Source of the DNA: Coprinus comatus
Taxonomy: Eukaryota; Basidiomycota; Agaricomycetes; Agaricales; Agaricaceae
Assembly (NCBI GenBank): GCA_034638255.1
Contig: JAWPGT010000037.1
Location: 1-64,000, forward strand
DNA: 64,000 nucleotides
Direction of reading: 5' to 3'
Part shown: piece by piece, positions 22,201-32,400 of the stretch
How the letters are laid out: the number at the start of each line of letters is the position of its first letter
How positions within the stretch are numbered: position 1 is the first letter of the stretch
Position numbers and translations under genes: made by a program
The notes under the pieces: generated by a model
Seen by the model: only the letters and a program-made list of their open reading frames with translations
Database searches by the model: none
Told to the model about the DNA's origin: nothing

Positions 22201-23387
22201 TCAAGGCGAAGCTTCCACATGTAATTTCATAACCTCCAAATTCCCATCCACCCTAGTCAACCCTTTAAACCAAATCTTCCCAAGTAAGAAATCCACTCTC
22301 TTAACACCATGATTCCTTTCAATCATCCAAGTACTTCCAAGAGCCTTACATCTTTCCGTAAAAACCCTCCCAACCTCTCCTTCATCTTCCATATTCAACA
22401 TCGCCCATTCAGCTTGAGTAATTCTAACATGTAATTCATCATAAATCCTTTTTAAAACATCTCCTACTGTTATAGGTGGTGGTGGTGGTACTTGATGTTC
22501 GAATCCAGTAGGAGGGGCGAAAGCAGAATTTAATACTATATCGATAGGCCATTGTGGTATTGCATCACAGATTATTCTTAATCTTGTGATAGGGGGTACT
22601 GTAGCTGGTTGATAATATTCTTCTTCAGTAATCGGATAAGCAGCTCCAGGTCCAGCTTTTCTCAAAGGATTAAATGACGGAGAAGAAATATCGAAAATAA
22701 AATCTCCTCTAGGTATTTCCCCATTCAAATATTCATGAATACATGTTCCTTGAATACTTGGACTTCCTGGAAGTTGATAATGTCCACCTGGACCTGGTGA
22801 CCAATGATTAAGATGACTCCCTGGACTTGGATATGGAAGATCAAAATTTGGTCTGTAAGGACTAGCGCTGTCACCGAATGAACGTGCACGATGATGTCCT
22901 ACGGGTGGAGTATGAAGGTAATGATCATATGGACTAGGTCCAGGTTGAGGTCCATGATAAGAAGGTCGTCGTTGTCTTTCATAGCCATGCCAAGGTGGCA
23001 GATACGATCCATCCAAAGGTCGCATTGGTGTATTTGGTGCTCCAGGTAATTGTGAGTGTGATGAATGAGGAGAACCACCGTAAGGTGAATGGGGTGGTAA
23101 TCTTCCGTAAGGTGAATGCGGCGATCCACCAGGTAATGGAACTGGTATACCATAAGGTGAATGAGATCCGCTAGGTAATGGGGCTGGTGCGCCATAAGGT
23201 GAATGGGATCCTGGTAATGGAGTTGAATTGTTATAAGGTGAATGATACGGGAGTGATACGGCGAAGCATAAGGGGAGTGTGGTGGTATTGCATGGGAGGG
23301 TGGGAAGAATGGCGATGGGGCTCGATAATCTGGAGCATACGTTGGCTGATATGCAGCTTGAGGGCGATAAACGTAGGGACTGGACAT
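22201..23387 (-). pseudogene. DUF6699-like protein, copy 4, with a single frameshift
   Basis: The C-terminal frame (22201 to about 23248) carries YYQPATVPPITRLRI, ITVGDVLKRIYDELHVRITQAEW, VKRVDFLLGKIWFKGLT and the last strand, so it is the clearest DUF6699-like copy. The Pro/Tyr/Gly-rich N-terminal part has repeats of the type HSPYG. The natural start, MSSPYVYRPQAAYQP, is the ATG at 23385-23387, but that frame is one base out from the repeats. Adding back one base in the G run at 23249-23251 would continue ASPYHSPYHSPYNN smoothly. No intron of acceptable size restores the frame. It is either a recent loss of one base or an assembly error; if an error, the protein has about 395 residues. Confidence 0.7.
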
Positions 23388-24060
23388 GGTTGGAAGAGAA
23401 GAAGATTGTTGGGCGGTAGAACTGTGTATGGGCGCGCTTTTAAGGTAAACACAGTGCAGGTTCGTATGACTTGGAACTACGGGTTTCCAGGTGTCGACAA
23501 TCACCTATATATGGGAAGGTCTGATGTGGAGGTCGCAACGTACAGCCAGTAAGCCAGCTGAAGCGATCCACTTTGAAGTACGTCAGAGCTTGAAGAAAAG
23601 TGAGGTAGAAGAATGAATGTACCTGCAGCAGTCAGGAGAAACTTTTTTATCAATGGTTGACGTAGGAGATCTAATCGGTAGTAGTTGGCACTGCTTGTTA
23701 TAACAAAAAACAAACGATATCACTTGTACTGCCCCTAATACAAAAAGAAAGTCCTGATGTCTGTGCTTGACTCCGTGTAAAGAGGTGACGTTGTGGTTGA
23801 ATAGGGAGAAGCAAAATCACAAAAGAAAGAAGCCCTTTGTCAGGCATAAACGCCCAATCTTCATATCACCGCTGTGCTCGGATGTTGGATCATCATTCAA
23901 AAACGGATCAATCTCCCCATCACAAAAGTTATCAATCCCCACTCTGATCTCCTATTCATATGTTTAGGAGTCCAAAAATTTAGGGCGCTTATGTTCATAT
24001 CTCCCACGTTCTCGAAGTGGGAGTGGGTAGCAAGTAATTATACAATACCGCCCAACAAAT
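23388..24060. other. Intergenic region
   Basis: Promoter side of the DUF6699-like gene and 3' side of NAA10. No supported gene; short frames here lack motifs. Confidence 0.5.
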
Positions 24061-24868
24061 CTATTCATAGAATTCGTCTGGATGGTCAAAATATAATCTC
24101 ATCGACAGCGCATCCTCGCCATCCCCATCTATATTTCATCATTAGCACGTCATATCCACGAATTCTGAATACTGAATATATAAAAATACAACTCACAATA
24201 TTTCTTCTCAACCTGAGCTACTTCAAATCCCAAATTATCCCTATACAACGCAATCGCCGCCTTATTCGATTCTCTAACATGGAGAGAAACATAAGCAGCT
24301 CCGTATACAGAGCTCATAGCGTCCTCTAAGAATAAAATAAAATAAAATAAAAACATAACCCATATTATATCATGATTAATTAGCATAGGGAAACTCAGAA
24401 GAGTAAATAAAACTTACGTGACATCATCATCAGGTTTTTCGCAATGCCCAGACGACGATATGGTCTCAAGACCGAGATGGAGTTAACATGACCATGGATT
24501 TCTTCTTCTGGATCGTCTTGGCTCGGGTTTTCTCTGATTGTTGTTTCTCACATGTAAGACATCAAAGATTAAAGAATCGAATATACGTACATCCTAGATA
24601 ATACGTAACCCACGATCCTTCCTTTGTTGTCTTCCGCAACATATGACAACTGCGGCCATGTCATGAGGTGGAAAATCCCTGGCGTAATAGATAAGAAGTT
24701 GTCAAATCTATACGTCCAATACGAACATAATTCCATGTTGTAATTTTCTGGAAGGTTGTGCAGATTGGTCGCCTGCATCCCAATCAGGTCCTCAACCTGC
24801 TTGCTAGAAAAACCTATACACTGCTAATGTGGTCTCAGCACACGTACCCTTGCTCGACGAATGTTCAT
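24061..24868 (-). CDS. NAA10: N-alpha-acetyltransferase NatA catalytic subunit (Naa10/Ard1)
   Basis: Six exons: 24848-24868, 24727-24796, 24591-24678, 24418-24533, 24197-24325 and 24061-24128, total 492 nt and 163 residues. Introns are 48-92 nt, all GT-AG. The protein starts [20 protein letters not shown] and continues [19 protein letters not shown] and [19 protein letters not shown]. It has the acetyl-CoA loop [13 protein letters not shown] (R-x2-G-x-A) and [20 protein letters not shown], then [14 protein letters not shown] near the end. GNAT-fold enzyme; with Naa15 it acetylates nascent protein N-termini after Met removal, at the ribosome. The C-terminus is short and lacks a long acidic tail. 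The very short first exon (7 codons) makes the gene easy to miss in automatic annotation. Intron 4 holds a TAAAA repeat. Confidence 0.93.
24326..24350. repeat. AAAAT pentanucleotide microsatellite in a NAA10 intron
   Basis: Four to five AAATA-type units just inside the acceptor of intron 4 (24326-24417); on the coding strand it makes a T-rich polypyrimidine-like tract next to the AG. Confidence 0.7.
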
Positions 24869-25076
24869 TTATGTGTAGTCAGAAAGGTGGAATACCGCGG
24901 AGGCCAAGATACGATATCGGTTTCATCCATCGTGAGAAGTGTCGAAAAGGCAATTTTATTCATTCATAACTTGACGTGTTGACAACATATGGCATTTTTG
25001 AGGAAGAGCATATGTATTACACGGAGAGCATATATCAACTAGTTCCCCAAGAATCCCTACAAGCACACCAATTCAC

Positions 25077-25689
25077 TTAGGCAATGAGGGTGGAAGCAGT
25101 AGCCGAATCGTATTTGAAGGTGGGGGGGATCTGCTGCTTGGTCTTGTAGTACCTAGCGAGCCTGTGGATCCTCGACTCAATCAAAATGAGACGGAACTTG
25201 GAGTCCTTGTCCTTGCGGTTGACCTCCAAATGCTTGCGGACGGCGACCGCCTTTTTGATGAGGTACCAAAGGTCCTCAGGGATGGATGGGCCAAGTCCTA
25301 TCCCCAAACAAAAGGTGTGTACAAATGATGCAAGGTACAAAGAAAGGAAGAAGTAAAAGTGTTTCGTGTATGAGTATGCTGTCAATATGTCAAGTAATGG
25401 CGTACCTTGAGACTTGAGGATACGAAGAATCTTGTTACCAGTGACGAAACGGACTTGGGGGATACCATGAGAGTCACGGAGGGCAACACCGATTTGAGAG
25501 GGGGTCAAACCCTTGCGGGCGAACTTGACGATCTGGTCAACAACCTCCTCGGGTGTGGTCTTGAGCCAGGAGGGGGGAGCCCTGCGGTAGGGGAGGGCGG
25601 AGGACGCTAGACAAGTATAAGATTACGATTTGATAACCAAAATTACTTGACATACAAATGCCCTTTCCGGGAGCGTGCATGCGACCCAT
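25077..25689 (-). CDS. RPS13: 40S ribosomal protein S13 (uS15)
   Basis: Exons 25656-25689, 25406-25606 and 25077-25297, introns of 49 and 108 nt; 456 nt give 151 residues, the normal size of eukaryotic uS15. It starts [20 protein letters not shown] and continues with [26 protein letters not shown] sequence, [20 protein letters not shown], and in exon 3 [19 protein letters not shown] and [20 protein letters not shown]. It binds 18S rRNA in the central domain of the small subunit. All splice junctions keep the frame. It is divergent from RPS6, with 377 bp between the start codons, and its 3' end is 209 bp from the start of NAA10 on the same strand. Confidence 0.97.
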
Positions 25690-26066
25690 TGCGACTCTAT
25701 ACAAAACATCAGCGCGTGCTCGTCGTCTATAACAGTGATGACATACGATTTAAGCTTGAGGAGGGAAAGTTCTTGAGGATTCGACCACTACGTTGTGCTC
25801 ACGAGTGACGCTTCCGCTGTTAGCGGGAACTGCCGAGCGTGGCTGAGTCATGCTGTATAGCTGTAAACCTTATTTCCGCCACACTATCCCATTGTATCGA
25901 ATTTGTTTGTCGTTGTTACTGACATCTAGCAGGCTGCTCCTCGCCCTTTCTATCCCTCGTCAAGTGGTCCGTTTCCGCCAGCGGCGAGCTCAGCAACCCG
26001 TCCGTCCTCAAGGTGTGTTTCTTTGCTGCTCACCGTATTCACCGATGATCTAATCAATTTCCTAGT
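25690..26066. promoter_or_regulatory. Shared divergent promoter region of RPS13 and RPS6
   Basis: 377 bp between the two start codons. TGAGTCA at 25844-25850 fits a Gcn4/Cpc1-type (bZIP) site. On the RPS6 side a 5'UTR intron is likely: donor AAG|GTGTGT at 26013 and acceptor CCTAG at 26065, one base before the ATG. On the RPS13 side a possible 5'UTR intron has donor GTATGTCATC near 25747 and an AG near 25696. Leader introns are common in fungal ribosomal protein genes. Confidence 0.6.
25750..25851 (-). other. Possible upstream ORF in the RPS13 leader
   Basis: An ATG at 25849-25851 opens a 33-codon frame, stop 25750-25752, upstream of the RPS13 ATG. It counts as a uORF only if transcription starts beyond 25851; the TGAGTCA site overlaps its start, which argues that transcription may begin inside or below it. 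Confidence 0.25.
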
Positions 26067-26999
26067 ATGAAGTTCAACATTGCCAGTAAGCTACGCTGTT
26101 GGGTGGTTTGAGAAATTGGGTATTGATAGTTGGATAGACCCCGCGACCGGGGCCCAAAAGCTCATCGATCTCGATGACGAGAAGCGCTAGTGCGTTGTTA
26201 ATCACTCAGAAATTGAAATGCTTATTAGATACTCAACTCACCTTTCAGCCGTGTCTTCTACGATAAGAAGATCGCCCAGGAAGTTCCTGGAGACTCTCTC
26301 GGTGACGAGTGGAAGGGATATGTCTTCCGTATCACTGGTGGAAATGATAAACAGGGTTTCCCCATGAAGCAGGGTGTCCTCCTCCCTTACCGTGTCCGTC
26401 TCCTCCTCTCTGATGGTCACTCCTGTTACCGCACCCGCCGTTCCGGTGAGCGCAAGCGCAAGTCCGTCCGTGGTTGCATCGTCGCCTCCGATATTGCTGT
26501 CCTCTCCCTTGTTATCGTCAAGCAGGGTGAGAATGAAATTCCAGGACTCACCGATACCGTCCTTCCCAAACGTCTCGGCCCCAAGCGTGCCACCAAGATT
26601 AGGAAGTTCTTCAACTTAAGCAAGGAGGATGATGTCAGGAAATACGTCGTTCGCAGGGAAGTCAAGAGCCAAAAGAACCCTGAGGCTAAGCCCTATACCA
26701 AGGCGTATGTTTTTCTATCAATTTACCACTATGTCTACCTTATTGTATTTCTCTAGTCCCAAAATCCAACGCCTTGTCACCCCCGTCCGTCTCCAACGCC
26801 GCCGCCACCTCCGTTCCCTCAAGCGCCGCAGATTGGAGCACCAGAAGGAACAGAAGACCGAATACGAGTATGTTGGATTCATCTTATAATCCTATCTTCG
26901 GTGGTACTTAACACGTTAATTAGTGCCGTCCTCGCCAAGCGCGTTGCCGAGAAAAAGGCCAAGGCTGCTGCTGCCAAGGCTTCGCACCACAAGGCCTAA
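26067..26999 (+). CDS. RPS6: 40S ribosomal protein S6 (eS6)
   Basis: Five coding exons: 26067-26085, 26138-26189, 26249-26704, 26757-26867 and 26924-26999; 714 nt give 237 residues. It starts [20 protein letters not shown], passes through [38 protein letters not shown] and [20 protein letters not shown], and ends [13 protein letters not shown]. All four introns are GT-AG (48-59 nt) and keep the frame. eS6 binds 18S rRNA and is the classic phosphorylated small-subunit protein. Here the C-terminal tail lacks the RRxSS phosphorylation box of yeast and animal eS6. A likely 5'UTR intron ends one base before the ATG. Confidence 0.96.
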
Positions 27000-28008
27000 A
27001 GGGTCTCGACTTTGGTGGACTGGAGCTTGCTTGGAGTATATGTATATTACACGAGTTGCGCCTGGTTCTGGGTTGGGTCGTTGTCGTTGGCTTGTTGCAT
27101 ACCTATCTGTCGTTGTCCGTCCTCCATAATCCTTTTTGCTCTTCACTTCCTTCCTCGGTTCTACCCTGTTCATTTAGGCGTTTTCATCGTCCTGATTGGC
27201 AATTATGTCCTATGCTAAGTAAAGCTAAGCCCAAGCAAGATCTATGTTTCTGTATAAATGTGTGCGAACCAACATGTCGTTTTTGTATAAAAGAAGAAGA
27301 GTTTTTGGGATAGTGAAGGGTATTGTTAAGCCATTGAGTTGTGAATGAACCCAGTTTAATGTTTATTTCTTGAGATTCACTTTCATACTCGCTGCACATT
27401 TAATGGTTCCGAGTTCTTCACTTTGGTATGAATTTATATTAACTTTTGGAGCCATGCCAAGAACCTTGTTACAGGCAGCGAAAAAGGAGCAGGATTCTAA
27501 TTAACCTACCACCAGCTATTTTGAGCCCGCGATATTTTTAACTTACTGGTCTACTAGTAACGTTAATCTTGAATTGATTGAGTCTATCATAAAGCAATCC
27601 TTCGCCGCTGCGGTCTGGGCAGAAGGTGCTGTCCTGAAGGAAATGGAGATTGGTGACGTCAATCAATGACGTATCTTCCTAGCACGATCGTGAAGACCAG
27701 TCACCAGAAACAGGTTGACGGTGAAACAATATTTAGTGTGTCCGTTATGATCAGGACTGGGGGGAGTGTTATCTCCTCTTTTTTAATAGACTCAAGTTCT
27801 CTAAAAGAATCAGAATCCACTTCATCTCCTCGTCCCCGTCTCTCTTACTTTCCCACTTTTTTCTTTCACGATTTATATCATACCAATACCCGAACGACTA
27901 GCAGCGCTCTATACTCTATACTCTATCCTCCTCCCGCCCCAGTCACTCTTTTATACAGCTCCATAAACCACATAACTATAACCCCATATTTGATACCCAT
28001 ACCTGCAC
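27000..28008. other. Intergenic region with pyrimidine-rich promoter
   Basis: 3' flank of RPS6 followed by the promoter of the next plus-strand gene. 27785-27965 is strongly C/T-rich on the plus strand (CTCTATACTCTATACTCTA and TCCTCCTCCCGCCCC), as in many fungal promoters. The frame from an ATG at 27666 is open through it but looks non-coding in composition. Confidence 0.5.
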
Positions 28009-29059
28009 ATGTCATATTACTTGGACGAACACGGAAGGCCTACTATGATTTCAGAACCTGGAGACGTTGGAACTGGAGCGTAGACGCAAGTGGGAGTGTT
28101 TCTTCTACTTTGCGCTCTGATTCTTCTGGTACTATTGTCCTTGGTACGTACATTTTATTTTTATTTTTATTCGGAGGTACTAACGATGATGATAACGGTT
28201 TTGATTTTTTTTTCTTCTAGTATTGATTCTGGTCGTCAGTTGTGTCGTCTTCTGCTTATATTTATATTTTTATATATCGCCTATCATTCGCAACAAGAGT
28301 TGTATTTCGCCTTTTGGACCTATGCTTTTCCCGGACTTGGAGAAAGGCAATAATAATAATACGGGAAAGAAAGGAGATACGGATATGGTTAAGGAGAAAT
28401 TGGGAGATAGTGGACAATCCATTCAAAATAATCAAGAATATGGAGGATCTACAGGGATTAATGGGGGGACTTCAAGTTCAAATCCGGAGAAAAAACGAAT
28501 AATTCGTGATACAAGACGTTACGCTATGCATTTTCCAACAACTTTCAAATTGAACACTACTGTTGACGATTACGAATCCGATTCGACTATAACTTTACTT
28601 CCATCTCCTCCAGATCCTATATACCATATACCCAGAAGTTTGAAAAGTTCAGACTCGGATTCGGTACATACACTTGGCAATCTCAATCATAATCGACTTT
28701 CATCTGGTCATGTTTCGTTTTCTGGTGGTTTGAATTTAATCAATGCCAACTTCAAATCACACGAAACCTCAACTTCAACTTTACGTTTCTCAATCACTCA
28801 ACCTGAATCCCAAGAAGTCGAAGTTCCATTACCATCTTCAAAAGAATCTCAACACGTTCATTTCAAATTCCAACAAACTCCAACTTTCAAATCATCTACC
28901 AATAAAAGTAATCGTAAACCATTACCTAACAACCCCTCACAAAGTTCCCGCCGGGATCGAGATAGATGTAATTCATTACAAGATCAAAAACATATCGAAT
29001 TATACAATCTTCCTAAACGTCCACGAACAATTTACGAACGTACGACACCAATTCACTAA
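28009..29059 (+). CDS. Single-pass membrane protein with Ser/Asn-rich cytosolic tail
   Basis: Exon 2 is 28221-29059. The intron 28144-28220 (77 nt, GTACGT...TTCTAG) joins it in frame to SVSSTLRSDSSGTIVL, making one hydrophobic helix (TIVLVLILVVSCVVFCLYLY). The remaining 260 residues are hydrophilic, rich in Ser, Asn, Pro and charged residues, without a known domain. Two starts are possible. The ATG at 28009 gives MSYYLDEHGRPTMISEPGDV, very protein-like, but that frame meets a TAG at 28078-28080 and is one base out from the rest of the exon. The ATG at 27666 is in frame and would give 438 residues, but its sequence crosses the pyrimidine-rich promoter and looks non-coding. A missing base near 28076-28080 would reconcile them. 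No family recognised. Confidence 0.55.
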
Positions 29060-29411
29060 TGATTTGAATCATCGAATCGATCGAACGAAGAGTGCCCAGA
29101 AAGGAGAACATCTAGTTAGTAGTAACTTTTGTTAAAGTCGTGTGTGTGTGTAGGGTATATAAGTTTTATATTGAATGGTGAAGTTTGTGCACTATATACT
29201 ATTGTAAATGATTGTGGTATGAACTTGAATCAACTGTTTCTATGTTAAACGAATTACTCTATATCGGTATCGAAAAAAAATAAATGACGATCATGGGGGA
29301 GTAAATAAAGGGATATTATAGGGGAGTATATTAGAATATCAAAAATCAAAAATCAAAAGGGAAAATCCTCTCGTAAAAAGTCTTGAAGCATCATTATTAT
29401 TTTTTCTTCTT
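29060..29411. other. Convergent intergenic region
   Basis: Between the 3' ends of the membrane protein gene and ABC copy A. AT-rich with AATAAA-like signals (29279-29284 and nearby on the plus strand). No gene seen. Confidence 0.5.
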
Positions 29412-32400
29412 TTATGTCTTCTTTGTCTTCTTACCAAAACTAGGTAATAGACTCCCAGTACGAATACGGAAAAGATATGCAAAGAGATAGATGGTGAAAA
29501 TCTATTGAATATCAAAACCATTTCGTTAGTTTCTCAGAGAACAAGAAAAAACGATAAAAACTTACGTTGAAAATAATATAAACAAACATAAGACCAAAGT
29601 TCCTCCAAGCATTACTAGGGAAAATATTGAAACTCAAACTAAGGAATTCATCTGCACTAGACAAGCTACAGAAATTGCAAGCTGTAGTATCTTCCGGATT
29701 TGTGAGATAACCACCAGCAAAAGACATGAAAGGATTGAGATATTGAGAACAAGTCATTCCTGAGGGAGGGTTGACTTGAATGTATTCCACTGCTGAGCAT
29801 CGAATTGGTTGTCCTCCAAGAGCTAAAAAAAGAAAAGTTGTTAGTAACATTATAGCTGTACGATACGGTGATATATAACATACCTTGACCAAGGAGACCT
29901 TCGATAAGGTAAGTGTAAGGCGAGAGACGATACATCCATCTCCACCAGCCCAATTGTCTGAAAGGCTGAAGTACACCGTTACTGATTATATAATTAGTAA
30001 CCCAATATGCAATCAGAGACCAAGTTTATTAAATACTCACAATGTAAGGACGAAGGAGAACATAACCGAGAAGATAAGTGCAGCAATTTCAGCGCTAGGT
30101 GCAGCAGCGGCAACAGCAAGAGCAACAGTTGTATAATAGAATGGGAATGCAATACCCATCATAAGATACGTATATCCAGCTCTATCAGTAGGGAAACCGA
30201 CTGGCCAGTACCAACAGAAAAAGAGTAGGAGTGATGATATCAAGTTCCATGGGAGTTCGACGAGTAAATGGGCAGTGGTGAATGCCGTCCAGCTGTAAAT
30301 CCGACTTGGTCTTTCACGAGATTCATAGATGTTACGGAAATCGACATATGGAACTTGAAGTTGATTGGCCAATGGAACACTGAGAATTGTAGCCATGAAA
30401 ATTGCCTATGATGTGATATATATTTAGTCACCCGAAATAGTAAAATAAGAGAGAAAGGACGTACAAAGAGCTTGTTCTGAGTACCTTGTTGCGAATCTTT
30501 TGACTTGAAGAAAGTGAAACCAATAAACAGACCACCGATAACGTTCAAGGTAATCTTAGCCATGAGATAAGTTGGGTTCCTATAGAAAGCGAGATGGCCA
30601 CGTTTGGTCAATTCCCAAGTTTGATAGAACCACGAAGTCGCAAATTCAGAAACGAATGTTTCTTCAGTAGGAGGTCTATTACGTCCTTCCTTATGAATAA
30701 CATCAATCTCCGTCTGAAGTCGAAAAGATTCGGGGGCTTCTTTCCAAACATGGTGCCAATCTTGTTCGCTAGAAGCAGTCGCACCAGCACCAATAGTTTC
30801 GAGCATGTATTCGGCACTTCAGAGAGATTTAAGTATTGTGCATTGAAGAAAGTGATGGAGAGGTGCTTACGGATTTTCGTCATCTGTGCAACGACGAGCA
30901 CCATTTCTTTCAAAGTATTGGATAAGAGTTGTAGCGTTGTGACCCAGATCACCGAAATACACTGTCTGTCCACCCTTCTTGAGCAAGAGCAACCGATCGA
31001 ATACTTGGAACAATTCAGCCGAAGGTTGATGGATTCTTTAGGGAAATATCAATCCATTGCTCACAATCCATCAAGTGTCTAAACACTTACGTGCACAAGA
31101 TGGCTTGTCCGTTGTTGGCAAGAGATCTGAGGAATGACATGATAGCCCAGGCACTTTGAGAGTCAAGACCGGAGGTGGGTTCGTCCAAGAATAATAAGAG
31201 TTTAGGCTAAATGTCTTTCGTTTAGATGATTGATCAATTGAAGCAATAGTGTTCTAAGTACCTTGGCAGCGAGTTCGACTCCAATTGTAGTACGTTTACG
31301 ATGTTCGACACCTAGAGAACCGATGGTGGCCTCTGCGTAATGTTCCAATCCACACATTTTTAGACATTGTTCAACACTAAGAATTTTAGTCAACATTGAG
31401 TCGAATGAGCTATGCAAAGTTTGACTTACTATGCTTCCTTCTCCGCGAGAGGTACTGAAGGTGGCTGACGGAGTTTGGCGGAGAACAAGAGCGCTTCGCG
31501 AACTGTACATTCAGGTACGTGTGTGTCCATCTGCTGGCAATAAGCACTGTGGGGAAAGTAAGAACATGAATTCGTGATATCGATATGTAGTGGTGATTAA
31601 CTTACGTCTGTGCTTGGAAATCCCGAGGAAGGGGTTGACCATTGACAAAGCGATCACCAGTAACAACACCAGTAGTAGTCCTTTGAGCAAGAACGTTAAG
31701 TAATGTTGTTTTTCCAGCACCTGATTCTCCCATCAAAGCTGTCAATTTTCCAGGAGCAACATAACCTGAAACATCATCCAAAAGTCTTCGGTCGTCAGCT
31801 CCTGGAATAGGAACAGTGTATTGGATATGTTGCCATGAGAATATGTCCGTCATAGGTTTTTGTGCCGCTAGAGCTTTCTTTTCGTCCAGTTTGTCTCCTT
31901 CATTTTGTGCGGAATGTTTTTCGTCTGCAGCAGACTCTTCATCGCGCTTGGCAGCGGCGAGCTTCTTGCTACTACGACTGAAAAGAACAACGGCGTTGTT
32001 ATGAACTGTGGACGTGTTGTACTCGGTGAAGACAAGCAATGCGATGTAGAACCCGACTCCGAACGCGATAACAATGCCAAAATTCTACAAAAATGTGAGT
32101 CACTTTGGATCGATCTTCAATAACCGGGATTCTTACCATCCAGGTATTTGACCACTCGAATCCGTATGAGAGTAGTGCGAACCGATTACCATCAACGAAA
32201 GGTTGTCCTGGAAGGGATCCAACGGCAGAACAAACTTGGTTGTCAAGCGTAATATTTTCATATCCGGGACCTTGGGGAACCAACGTAGAGCAGGTTGCTT
32301 CCAAAGTTCGTAATTCGTTAGTCATGATTACTTCAAATCCATATCGTAAGGGCTGGAATCATATGGAGTTATAAGATGTAAAATTACGACGAGTGATTAA

